A DNA stretch of 64,000 nt from Linanthus parryae (lineage: Eukaryota; Streptophyta; Magnoliopsida; Ericales; Polemoniaceae): NCBI GenBank assembly GCA_023055425.1, contig JALGPY010000008.1, positions 22,355,359 to 22,419,358 of the forward strand. Reading direction: 5' to 3'. Shown here one piece after another: positions 34,500 through 46,300 of the stretch (within the stretch, counting starts at the first letter, position 1; each line of letters starts with the position of its first letter). Below the pieces are notes generated by a model, which did not search any database, was not told where the DNA came from, and saw only the letters and a program-made list of their open reading frames with translations. Made by a program: the position numbers and the translations under genes.

Positions 34500-37112
34500 A
34501 TGTCTCAGGAGGATGATATCAGCAACAGATCGCCTTCCACCGAAACTGCCTCGGGAGAGGAGACCCGCCGTACTCCTACCACTCCCGGCGAGACACCGAC
34601 GCTAGAGTCTTTGGACGCCACTGTCCAAAGTCAGGCGAAAGTTCTCAAGGCTCAATCTGCGCAATTGGAACGGATCTTAGTCGTTCTGGGCACCCTTGCG
34701 CCAAATCCTTCGTCAGCCACCACTGTCCCTCAAGGAGGAGGAGCCCCTACCGCTCCGGGACTGGGAGTGCCAACCACACCTCCCAACCCTAATCTGCAGA
34801 CTCCACCAACGACTACGCAACTGCCTTCGATTCAGGGGTCAACAGCTCAGATGTTGCCTCTCGCTGCTCACACGCCTCAGCCCTCGGCTTTGGCGTCTAA
34901 CCCAAATCTGCAGTACCCTTTGCCTCCTCCAACGGCGATCTGGGGGAATGCGAGCAGTCAGTATGCTCCCAATCCTTCGACGGCGTATGTGTCGCCCCCG
35001 CCTGCGGCAACCCCTCCGCCAGCTGCCGAAGGAAGCATTCCAGAATGCATGACGTCTCTGCAGAAGCGCATGGACACTATTCTGGCTCATCAGTCGTTGG
35101 CGGATACCATTATCCCGAAGTTAGACAACAACCCACCTATTCCACGAGAGATCTATCTCATGCCTAACCCGGCGGGGTACAAGGCTCCTAAATGGGACAA
35201 GTTCGAGGATGTCAACGGAAACGCTCATGAGCATGTCATGCGTTTCATCGATGTCATGGGGCCGTACGGGGCTGATCCCAAACTGCTGATGCGAGAGTTC
35301 CCGAAATCTCTAGGGAATCTAGCGTACAAATGGTACCGAACATTGGAAGTCGGATCCGTGAAGACTTGGGACGACATGGTCCAGAAGTTCTACACCAAGT
35401 TCTTCCAGATGGAAGAAAAGGTGACGATGATCCATCTCTCGCGGATGTATCAGAAGCGCGAGGAGGACGGGATCACTTTCATCAAGAAATTCAGGGCGAA
35501 ATCCTTGGAGTGAAAAGATCCAATGCTCGAAAGCCGGCTTGTAGAGATATGCCTGCAGTGCATGCGAGATGAATACAAAGGTATGCTCATCAATTTGCAA
35601 ACACCTACGTTTTCAAAGCTAATCGAATGCACGAAGAACATCGAGCCCATAGTCGAGAGGCAGAAGAAGAAGAACGCTCCGGAGCGATCTTCGAGCAGCG
35701 CCACCTACAAGATCGGGAGATTCAGTTACAAGAGGGGACGCAAAGTTGAGGTTAATACGGTTTCACCCCAGAAGCAAGCGAAGGTTGTAAACTTCGACGC
35801 ACCACCCCTACCATGCTCGGTAGAGGAGGCAAGCGACCTCTGCAGGCAGTGGCGTAAGGACGGTGTCCTACCGCCGCTCGAGAAGATACCCTCCAAGGAG
35901 ATGGTAAGGGACCCTAAGTGGTGCGAGTACCACGGCAAGGTCATGCACCCCACGACTGAATGTAAAAAGCTCAGGTTCGCGTTCGACCAGAAAATGAAGA
36001 ACGGCGAGCTGATCGTCAGCGATCACAGGAAGGATGTGCGCAACAACCCACTTCCTGCTCATGCGGAGCAGGGCTCGAAAGGCAAAGAGGTCGCCATGAT
36101 CTCGATCGTTGACTTGGAAGAAGTCGCAGAGGATGGTCTACCCATCGTTGCCGAAGTCCATGAAGACGAAGACTACAGCATGGACACGGAGGATGAACGT
36201 GCCGACCGGATGAAAGGGTCGCATGGCTTCAGCAGATTCTTCGACGAGATGAATTTCTCGGAGAAATGCCGGACAGATATGACGAAAGCGATCTTGAGAA
36301 TAGCGGAGGACTACGAGGAGGATCTTGTAGTATCCAACGGGAAAGTCATCAGGGCGTCCCGCTCTACAGAAAAGATTATGACCTTTTCTGCCAGCGACAA
36401 GAAGACAGATGCGAGCCATCAGAGGCCTCTGTACGTGACAGCTGTCGTCAACGGCGTCGAGTTCAAACGAGCATTCGTCGATGGAGGGGCAGCGGTCAAC
36501 GTCGTTTTGCTCCACACACTGAAGCTAGCAGGGATTCCCGAGCACAAGATCGTCAGGCGTCCTTCTCCATTGATGGGATTCGGAAGCGACTCAAGAATGA
36601 CGATCGGATGGATCCGCCTGGGCGTTCAGATCGGCAGAATCAAGTGCTCAACAAAGTTCTATGTCATAGACGCGAACACCACATATCACATGATCATAGG
36701 TCGAGCCTGGATTCATCGCTTCGACGCAGTTCCTTCAACAGCTCATCAGGTTATGAAAGCTATCTGGAACGACAGGATAGTTGAGATACCGGCTTCGACG
36801 AACCCATTCAACTTGGATGAAGCACACCTTAGCGAGGCAGTATGGTTCACCGAGATGGCGGACGAGCAAACACCAGGACCATTCAACCCTACTCCTTTGC
36901 CTCTCTGGGAGGACATCAAGGACCAGTCACCTGCGGGAGTAATGGTGACAAGGGAAGATGCCAAGGAAAAGCTGCCTACACGCGAAGAGGCGTCGCGTAT
37001 CGCATACCATCTAAAGAATGTGTATACTCTGAAGAGAATCGCAAAGAATGACCCCGAAGGCAAGGAGATAGAGAGCTTCTACGCCAATGGGAAGAAATGC
37101 TATCGCATATGA
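34500..37112 (+). pseudogene. gag: Tat Gag-protease, one in-frame stop
   Basis: ATG 34500 (MSQEDDISNRSPSTET). The longer frame starting in the LTR is rejected. Gag has a Pro/Thr/Ala-rich N-terminal part and a retrotransposon_gag domain (VMRFIDVMGPYGADPKLLM, FPKSLGNLAYKWYRTLEVG, VQKFYTKFFQMEEKVTMI). A TGA at 35511-35513 interrupts it, after which the same frame continues (MLESRLVEICLQCMRDEYKG). The protease lies near 36430-36750 (AFVDGGAAVNVVLLHTLKL, D-G-G in place of D-S/T-G; YHMIIGRAWIHRFDAVPS). The frame stops at TGA 37110-37112, just before the RT frame resumes in register. A single-base change at each stop would explain both. Read-through is possible but not shown. Confidence 0.85.
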
Positions 37113-38520
37113 AGGTGCGCGGGGATGTCCTCACACGGGCATGGGGATATCCCTGGGCAAATCAATCAAATCGAGCAAATTGCGCTGACAGAAAAGCCAA
37201 CACAGGGCGTTCCAGATGAGAAACTCAAGGAAGCACCTGAATGCATGGAAGACAGGCCCAGACCACAAAAGCAAGAACTAAAGGAAGTGTTCCTCAGCCC
37301 GAACGAGGAAAAGAAAATGCCAGTCTTTCTAAGTGCGGACCTCACAAGCGAGGAGGAGCAAGGGCTGCTGCAGCTCCTAACTGAATACAAGGATGTGTTC
37401 GCATGGGAGTATGACGAGATGCCAGGTCTGGATACAAGCATCACCATGCACCGCTTAGACATCATTCCAGGGTCTAAGCCGGTAAAGCAGAGCACAAGGA
37501 GTTTCAGGCCGGAGCTTAACGTGAAAATCAAGCAGGAGATTGTCAAACTCCTGGATGCCAAATTCATAGAGCCGAATCACCATCCCACATGGCTGGCCAA
37601 CATCGTGCCAGTAGTGAAAAAGAACGGACAGCTCCGCATCTGCGTGGACTTCCGAGATCTCAATCGCTTCTGCCCCAAGGATGATTTCCCACTGCCCAAC
37701 ATCGATTTGCTTATTGATTCAACTGCGGGCCACCGCATGTTCAGTTTCATGGATGGTTTCAGCGGATACAACCAGATCAATATGGACCCCGAAGACGCGC
37801 GGAAAACTGCATTCATCACTCCGGTGGGGGTGTTCTACTACACAGTGATGCCGTTCGGTCTCAAAAACGCGGGCGCAACCTATCAGCGAGCCATGATGGC
37901 TCTGTTCCACGACATGATGCATAAAGAAGTGGAATTCTATGTGGATGACCTGGTCGTTAAATCCAAGCACGAAGCAGATCACCTCGCGGATCTACGAAAG
38001 GTGTTCAATAGATGCAGATGCTTTCAGCTAAAGATGAATCCCATGAAATGCGCATTCGGGGTAACATCAGGAAAATTCTTGGGATGTGTGGTTCATCGCC
38101 AAGGGATCGAGCCTGACCCTGCGAAAGTGTCAGCTATCACTGGCATGACGCCACCTCATAACCAGAGTAGCTTGAAAACATTCTTGGGAAAGCTATCATA
38201 TCTGCGAAGATTCATCCCAGCGATTGCAGAAATCACCTGCTGTTTTAGTGCTCTCCTCAAGAAGGACGCCGTGTACAACTGGGCTCCGGAGCACGAAGCC
38301 GCATTCGAAAAGCTGAAGGATTTGTTGACATCCTCATAAATAATGATCGCGCCCCAACTGGGATCACCGCTTCTGCTATATCTGACATCAACAAGGAGAT
38401 CTATAGGAGCGCTCTTGGCTCCGGAGTATGAATGCCAAGAGAGGCCTATCTACTACATCTCATCGTGTAGCCTGCTGAATCAAGGTACACAGACATCGAA
38501 CGTCATTTCCTTGCCTTGTT
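37113..38520 (+). pseudogene. pol: Tat reverse transcriptase with start of RNase H 1
   Basis: RT frame 37125-38339, in register with the protease. Motifs: IVPVVKKNGQLRICVDFRDL, FPLPNIDLLIDSTAGHRMFS, FMDGFSGYNQINMDPEDARK, VMPFGLKNAGATYQRAM, and the catalytic FYVDDLVVKSKHEADH, followed by the thumb and connection (FLGCVVHRQGIEPDPAKV, FLGKLSYLRRFIPAIAEIT). TAA at 38337-38339 interrupts it in the connection. The frame continues into RNase H 1 (RSIGALLAPEYECQERPIYY) and then shifts at about 38490-38520. The catalytic YVDD is intact. Confidence 0.88.
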
Positions 38521-39275
38521 CTTTGTGATTGAAAAGTTGAAACACTATTTCGCATCACACAAAGTAGTAGTGGTCACCAAAAGCGATCCCATACGATATT
38601 TGCTAACTCACACTACTCCTGGCGGGAGATTGGCGAAATGGTACATGACCATCTCTCAATACGATATCACATGCGTGCGACCACGAGCGATCAAGTCGCA
38701 GGCGGTAGCGGATCTGTTGGCACAGTTCCCCGACAACAGCCACGAGCCCGTGATCGAGGAAGAGCTCGAAGGCCCTGAGATCTATGCAATCGATGTGCCC
38801 TATTGGACGCCCCACTTCGACGGCTCGTCAACAAGGAAAGGTGGAGGCATTGGGATAGTCTTGACCAAACCAAATGGGGAGGTCATACAGATGTCCGCAA
38901 AGCTCAACTTCGCAGTCACAAACAATGAAGCGGAATATGAGGCTCTCATCGCAGGGCTCCATGCGGCGAAAGATTTATAAGTAAGCAACCTAACGGTCAT
39001 GGGAGACTCCAAGTTGATCGTTAAGCAAGCCTCGGGCGAGTATGGTTTGAAGGAGATCAACCTTCTGTCTTACCGCACCCTAGTACAAAAGCTGGTGCAG
39101 CAATTCTGCGATGTGAGGTACGAGCACAAGCCCCGAGCAGACAACAGGCATGCGGACGCCCTGGCAACCTTGGGATCTAAGGTCAGCACAGACAAATGTC
39201 CCTCAAGGATCTCCATTGAAGTGCGAACATCGTCGGCATTGACGGAAGATGTGTGCGACGACGAACACATGGATG
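38500..39275 (+). pseudogene. pol: Tat RNase H 1 end and second, archaeal-type RNase H
   Basis: RNase H 1 ends with IEKLKHYFASHKVVVVTKSD and GRLAKWYMTISQYDI. After a linker the second RNase H starts with WTPHFDGSSTRKGGGIGIVL (D-G-S), NNEAEYEALIAGLHAAKDL (catalytic Glu), a TAA at 38978-38980, then VMGDSKLIVKQASGEY (Asp) and HKPRADNRHADALATLGS (final Asp region). All four expected acidic positions look present; the lesion is the stop. A second RNase H after the first is the hallmark of the Tat lineage in plants. Confidence 0.85.
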
Positions 39276-40844
39276 ACACAGATTGGAGAAAAGCAATCCT
39301 ACAAGCTATTGCGGAAGGCACAAGCAGTGAAAGCTGGGCACTCACCAAGGGGTACTGCATACATGATAACACCCTCTATTACAAGGGTCCCGGCGGAATA
39401 CTCATGCGATGTGTCTCCGAGCAAGAGGGACAACTATTGTTAGAAAAGATTCATCAACATGCTTGGAGAAAGCGAGGTGTCAATCTACCGGAAGGCTCAG
39501 AGATATGGAATTCATTGGCCAGACATGTCAACAGCCGCAGCCCTGATACAAGGGAAGTGCGAGAGTTGCGCACTAATCAAAGATTCTTTACTCATCTCTC
39601 TAACTGATGACGACACAGATTGGAGGAAGCCACTCGTTGATTTTCTCACTCAGGGCACCGTGCCTGAATCGAGAAAAGAAGCCGAGAAATTGAAGAGGAA
39701 AGCATCCCGATATGTAGTACAGGAAAACCTGCTTTGGCGAAGAGGACACGAGGGCAACTTGCTGCGATGTCTAGACGGCAGAGAAGCACAAGAAGTTATG
39801 GACCTCTCTCATCAGGTAGAACACCAAGGAGGTGCGAAATTATGCAGGCAGCTCCTCTCAATTGGATATTTCTGGCCCACGATGGAGGTCGATTGCCGCA
39901 CTAAAGTACGACGCTGCCAGCAGTGCCAATTCAAAGGAAACCTAGTGCACGCTCCCGCCGTGGATCTACATGCATTAGGGACGCCATGGCCATTTCACAC
40001 ATGGGCTCTGGACTTCATTGGTCCCATCCGACCAACGTCACACGGGAATCATTTTATTCTCACTGCAACCAAGCTATTCACCAAATGGGTGGAGGCAATA
40101 CCACTGAAGACGGCAAATGCGCTAGCTGTGGTCAACTTCATTCAAGAAAACATCATATGCAGGTTCGGAATCCCAAAAACCATTCTTTCAGATAACGGTA
40201 CTCCCTTTGTTAATCGCCAGGTAGCTGCGAAGTTAGCGGAGTACAATATCAGGCAAATATGTTCTACTCCCTACTACCCGAAGGGGAACGGACAAGCCGA
40301 AGCAACCAACAAAACGCTGTTGTGGATTTTGAGCAAGATGGTCGCAGATGACCACAAGAAGTGGGCTGACTCTCTAAGCATAGCTTTGTGGGCCTACCGA
40401 ACTTCTCCAAGGACACCCACGGGGGACTCGCCGTTCCTACTATGCTATGGGGCCGAAGCCGTGGTACCTGCGGAGGTTAGAGTCAATTCGGCAAGGCTGG
40501 CTTTCCACGCACTCTATGAAAATCAACGTGATCATGACTTAGTCTTGCTGGAGCAAAAGCGAGAACAAGCCAAGAGGACCAACAAGCGGTATCAAGAAAG
40601 AATCGCTCGCGCTTACAATAAGACGGTCCAGCGAAGAGATTTCGCAGTTGGGGACTTGGTCTTGCGCGCATCTGACCACTGCATGCGAGAAGCGACTCAC
40701 CCGAAGTTCGCAGCCAATTGGGAAGGACCCTTCGAAGTCACAGAAGTCTTCGACAGTGGCTACTGCAGCATACGAAGGTTGCACGGCACAACCTCAACCC
40801 CGAGTTCAGTCAACATGCGCTGGATTAAGAAGTACTATCCCTGA
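39276..40844 (+). pseudogene. pol: Tat integrase with duplicated zinc module
   Basis: There are two successive H2C2-type modules. Module 1 begins DDTDWRKAILQAIAEGT (39276 on) and ends with KCESCALIKD (about 39560-39590); a frame change lies inside it near 39465. Module 2 begins DDTDWRKPLVDFLTQGT (39612 on) and ends RRCQQCQFKG (about 39930). The core follows with the DDE triad: WALDFIGP (Asp), TILSDNGTPFVN (Asp), YYPKGNGQAEATNKTL (Glu). The C-terminal part has FAVGDLVLRASDHCMREA and KFAANWEGPFEVTEVFDSG. The frame 39459-40844 is open. It would insert element DNA into the nuclear genome, if the frame change is real it cannot be made in full. Confidence 0.85.
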
Positions 40845-41048
40845 CTTCTCTCATTTCATGCATTTTATAATGACGCTTAATGTCTTGTATGACTACGATT
40901 TACACAATCTCCTCTCCCATATGAGAGGATTGTAATCTCATCTCTCCCATATGAGAGCATTATAATAAGAAAATTCTCCCAAATGAGAAACTTCAAATTC
41001 TGAATGTCAATTTTACTTTATTTTATTTTGCTGAAACTGTTAACAATG
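40845..41048. other. 3' flank of Tat integrase
   Basis: Contains two copies of TCTCCCATATGAGAG (about 40914 and 40945) and a related CTCCCAAATGAGAA near 40977. Each is a small perfect or near-perfect inverted repeat. They may act in RNA 3'-end structure, which is an inference. Confidence 0.4.
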
Positions 41049-41920
41049 GGTTATCCGCTACAATAGCAATTTGCAAATGCGATCTTAATTGATCATCTAA
41101 GCCTATCTGTTACGATAGCAGCCTATGCAAATGCGATCTTAATTGATCATCTAAGCCTATCTGTTACGATAGCAGCCTATGCAAATGCGATCTTAATTGA
41201 TCATCTAAGCCTATCTGTTACGATAACAACCTATGCAAATGCGATCTTAATTGATCATCTAAGCCTATCTGTTACGATAGCAGCCTATGCAAATGCGATC
41301 TTAATTGATCATCTAAGCCTATCTGTTACGATAGCAGCCTATGCAAATGCGATCTTAACTGATCATCTAAGCCTATCTGTTACGATAGCAGCCTATGCAA
41401 ATGCGATCTTAATTGATCATCTAAGCCTATCTGTTACGATAGCAGCCTATGCAAATGCGATCTTAACTGATCATTTAAGCCTATCTGTTACGATAGCAGC
41501 CTATGCAAATGCGATCTTAATTGATCATCTAAGCCTATCTGTTACGATAGCAGCCTATGCAAATGCGATCTTAATTGATCATCTAAGCCTATCTGTTACG
41601 ATAGCAGCAATATGCAAATGCGATCTTAATTGATCATCTAAGCCTATCTGTTACGATAGCAGCCTGTACAAATGCGATCTCAATTGATCATCTAAGCCTA
41701 TCTGTTACGATAGCAGCTTACGCGAATGCGATCTTAATTGATCATCCAAAGCCTATCTGTTACGATAGCAAAAACGATCTTAATTGATCTTCTAAAGCCT
41801 ATCTGCTACGATAGCAATATTCTGCAAAATGATCCTGAGTGATCTACAAAGGTCTATCTGACATGATAGCACTTGAATCCGAAAGCAGATCACAAGCCTA
41901 TCCGTCAAGGTGGCACAGCT
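41049..41920. repeat. 54-bp tandem repeat array between integrase and PMD gene
   Basis: About 14 recognisable units. GCCTATCTGTTACGATAGC starts at 41101, 41155, 41209, 41263, 41317, 41371, 41425, 41479, 41533, 41587, 41642, 41696, 41751 and about 41797, with decayed units on to about 41920 and a partial unit at 41049. The period is exactly 54 bp in the centre. Each unit has two short inverted repeats, CTATC...GATAG and GATC...GATC. Central units are nearly identical and edge units degenerate, the usual pattern of unequal exchange or slippage. Tandem repeats in the 3' region are known from Ogre/Tat elements. Confidence 0.97.
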
Positions 41921-43351
41921 GCGAAAGTACGATCTCGAACGATCTAGTGAATCATCTGCGCATTCATATGACAGATAACAAATGCGACACGTGTATCTAG
42001 CATTATGCCAAGCGAAATATGCCGAAACGCATGCGATGTTGTATTTGTTGTAACAAAACAGCAGATAATACAAAAAGCTAATCATCATTATTAGTCGAAA
42101 GACTTACAATTTATCTGTCTAGATAGCAGCTTACAAGCGAAAAGCTCAAACCTGACTACACAGCCAACATGGCTTACAATACATTCAAAAAAGTAGCTTA
42201 CAAACGAGAAGTAACACATCGAGGGAATCCTAACTAAGAAAGGATGAACCCACCGGTCCTAACACCGGCGATGCAATACGCAAATCTACGGCCAAAGATC
42301 TATAGCAAAAGGGATGCTGCTGCGAAGAGATCAACTCGTCATTCGCTACGTCCCTGGCGGCAAGATCTGGGCAACGGTACGTCCACGACCCCAAGAGGTG
42401 ACAAAGGACTCTGTCTGATCAAGATAGGCACCGGAGGAACCTCCTGTTCTGGCGCGTGCCGCCGTGCAAAACAGGGGAAGCAGTCATTCCTCTGGTGATG
42501 GGTTCCTTGTCATGATTGACAAGGGCATTGACGAGCCTCCTGAGTTCAAGAACGAAGAGGCAAGAAACCCTCCTCCAGGGATGCTGGAGGGGAATTCCGC
42601 CGTTCATTACGAGACGGTAGCACGGTCACTTCGGCGCTGCACCTCACCGGGAGGCGGCCGGAAACATGACCTGCAAACATAATACACGAAGAAAATTCTT
42701 CGAACACACATGAGATATCATTCCCATCTTCTTTATGATGGTTATAAAGAGCAATATTCCTCATAAAGTGGATCTTGGAAACTATTTCTATAGCACAAAG
42801 CGCAAACTCAGGATTCACAACTTGAAGTTGCCATGAATCAACGAAAAACAAGCGTTGAAGCCAGCAGTCGTAAGGACTCACGGCAAAACACATGTTGGGA
42901 TAAAGAACCCAAATGGCAAAGACGGGGTTTATATAGACCCTGTGGAGACTCTTCATTTGCCAAGGATGAGTCAGCAGAATTCGAAAAGAGGGTAAGTTCA
43001 ATCACTTACGCCTTGAAAAGCGGCAACAATCAACTACCCTACTAAAGGCTACGACGATTCAATTGCGTATCCTAATAAATGACGGATGGTCATGATTCGG
43101 ATGGACTTCCCAACGGAAGCGTGCTTATCTGCAGAGAAATTAGCGCGAAAATCAAGCAGAGTATCAATTGCTGATGTAATAATTGGATATGCACAGAGAT
43201 ATCCCATCAAATCCCGGAAAGGGCAAAACGGGCGAATTCATTCTTGTTGTTAAAAAAAAGGGGGAGAAACCCTAGCAACATTACACTAATGTTTCAAACA
43301 TTACATTAATGTTTCAGCTATTTCTTTGCTATTTTTTGAAAATTCAGAAAG
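41921..43351. other. Non-coding spacer between the tandem array and the PMD 3' end
   Basis: No gene was recognised. Near 43275-43315 there is a short direct repeat (CATTACACTAATGTTTCAAA and CATTACATTAATGTTTCAG), within 80 bp downstream of the antisense stop codon, so it could lie in that transcript's 3' UTR. Short open stretches at 42244-43001 overlap in several frames and are not supported. Confidence 0.45.
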
Positions 43352-46300
43352 TCAAAGCAAATTCTTGATCAAGGAGTCTTGGGGCTCGAACTGATGGCTC
43401 AGCTTCTCTACCTGTTCCACTTCTTGCTTCAGTTGCTCGCACCTGGCATTCATCTCATGATAGAGCTTCAGAGCTTCGTCAACCTTTTGCTTTTGCTGCT
43501 CCACCTTCTGCTTCTCAGCTGCGAGATTCTGGTGGCCGAGTTTCAAAGTTACGGCTGCGCGAATCAACGTGACTCTGTTCATAAGAAATTTGAAACCCAG
43601 TCTGCCCTGGACTTTGGTAAGAAGATTTTGGCACATGCCACATAGCAATTCAGCACTCTGGACATAAATGGTCGCAGGCGTAGTCGCAGACAGCTGCTCC
43701 AAAATCCAAATGGCTTCAGTAAGAAACAGCCTCCTGTCGAAGGGCCCTATCTCCAGAGATCTCACAAACGATTGGGGGTAGGTGAGGCGCATCCGAACCA
43801 CCCAGTCTACATCGGTTTGCTTCAAACCTAAAGTGATGTCAAAGCTAAGTTATGATATCAAACTCGCAAGTGAATAACGCGAGGTGCGAACAGTAAAGCT
43901 CTACTTACCAGTTCCTTCCAGAATCTCATGAAGAGAAGGAATGCGCGCTGCCGGGGTGGTCGAAGACTGTCCTCGCTCCATAGCTCTCCTGTCAGCTGCG
44001 AGCTCCAACCTCTCATAGTCAGGAGGAAGAGTGTAGGCCGCACCAGCTGCGACTGCATTCCCAACCTGCGAGCCCCAAAAGCTCCACGCAGGAATAGGTG
44101 CCACTGGCTCAGTCATCGCCGGAGGCGAAGTGACAGCCGAAGTCGCTTGGCGAGGGACGCTCTCCGATGCGAAAGCATTAGCAGCACTTGTCCTTACTTC
44201 CTCAACGCCAGTATGAACATCTTCATCCATTAGCACAGCATCAGCTTCAGCATCATCGGAAAGTTCGATGATGTCCTCGAGAGGCTCACTTGCGTGTTCA
44301 GCAGCTGCGACGGGCTTCTCGGTATGGGAGCTCGGAATCGGAACATAGGACGCAGAAGGCTGACTTCTCTGCTCCAGCACAGGTTCCTCAGCATGGCCTG
44401 CGATATTAAATGCGATAATATGAGGTAACTTGTGCTATAAGTTATTTCGCTATCTTTACTAAAGCTAAGAGTAAGCACCTCCACGCGAAGGTGGGATTGA
44501 GGTATCTTCATCATACACTAAGGACGTGGAACCATGTCCGATTAGTGTCTCCTCACTAAGCAAGTCTTTAAAAGGAGCGTGACCTGGGATGCGAAGAAAC
44601 CAGTCATGATCCTGTCTCAAGTTGCTCAGGTCTAGCACATGCATATCGCTCAAATATTTACCTGAAGGTTCTCCGCACTTGTCTACTAGCCAACGGCGAA
44701 TGTCAGTCTTTGACACACCATGCTTTAATGCACCCGCAATAACATCTCTATAAGTTACTGTGAGATTGAAGATCTCACCTTTATCGCCGCCTGCGATTTC
44801 TTCAAAGTCCGCTTGGACTTGCTCCACGGCTGCTGCATCCTCTTCTAGAACCGCATCCTCCTCCGCCTGGGGAGCCACTTCTTCGGGAAGCTCATCTTCC
44901 TCGCTAGCCGGACGCACTAAGTCGTCAACATGTTGCTCTTCGAGGCTCCGCTGTCTCACACGCTCGAGCTCCTCCTCTTCCCGCTGTCTCCTTCTTTCAG
45001 CAGCCTCCGCGGCTGTCTTCCTGGACTCAGCAAGAACGTCCTCGCTTATGGGATCGTCTGGAATGCCAGAATGGGCATCTCTCTTTTGTCTCTTGGCCAA
45101 AAGGCCCCCGATGATCTCGTCGTCATCATCATCTGTGAAGAAATGATTGGTTTAAGAAAGAAGTGCAAAAGAATCACGATAATGGGAAAGGAAACGCGAC
45201 GGAGGTACCTCCTGATTCTTCCTCATGCATCACAACTGTTCTTTCTTCTTCTTCTTCATCACTCTCTCTGGGCTCCTGCCTCTCTTCTTCTTCCTCTTGG
45301 TTGAATGGAACGAAAGTCTCAACTGCGAGCTCTTTCTGCACTTTGCTGGGCATGCGACCTTTGCCTTTGTCCTTGACAGAAAGGGACTTCACCGAAGGAG
45401 AAGTTGGAGCACTTTTGGGGGAAGAAATCGTAATTCCCTTTTGCCTGGGTCTTTTCACTCTCGGCGCCGCGGTCGCTGGAGGGGACGGATCATCTCCGGG
45501 AGGAGACGAGGCCGGAGCATTGTCTATCAGCGAGTCAGCAAAAGCATTCATGACTGCGCGAATCTTGGTTTCGACCTCAGGGTCCATCCTCCATGCTAGC
45601 TGAAATGACTGCTTCTGTCTTCTGGTGGCAACAATGGTGTTAACCAATGACTTGGAGCGATCGCCAGATGCGAATCTCCGCACATGACACTACAGCAAAC
45701 AGTACAGAATGAAGGTGTCAGCATAAGAAAATCAAGAAGCTTAACGCACGCGAATAAATTGCTTACCTCAGCAAATGCCTTGCTGTATCTGACGACATGC
45801 GTGTCGCCCTTCTTAACTGCGGCGACCTTCTCCTTCAGAATGATGTCAGGACACAAATGGTTCTCACGATCCAACAGTGAGTAGCAACCATATTCAGACT
45901 CGCTCAGGCTACAATTGGGGCGAAACGGAAAAGAATTTCTCTTGATCAAGGGAGCTCTACTAGGCTGCGCGGCCGACTGCGTCTCAATCCTCGTTTGCTG
46001 GGCAACCCAGTACGCGAGCCAGTTCTGGGAACAACCACCCTCGCGGGTTCCCTCAGGCTGCTCAAAGGGAAGATTGTTCATGAAGACTGTCTTGCACTCC
46101 TTTGTTAGCAAGCGCTTATAGCACCCTCTGATAATGGACTGGGGCCAGATTGATGGAGCCACCGCATCAAAACCGAACTGGGGAGAAACTCGAGTGGGGT
46201 CAACATCCACGGTAATCTTTTCATACCTTGGCGCGAGCTCACGAATATGCTCTGCGAGGGCAGGAAGGGAACCCCACAGACACCAGCAAAAGAACTCACG

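Noticed and set aside
41049..41920. CRISPR-like regular repeat
   Set aside because: The units are contiguous 54-bp copies without unique spacers, inside a plant retroelement. It is a tandem repeat.
44760..45603. Several plus-strand frames of 120-146 codons
   Set aside because: They are shadows opposite the PMD exons, in acidic and Ser-rich codons that read open on both strands.
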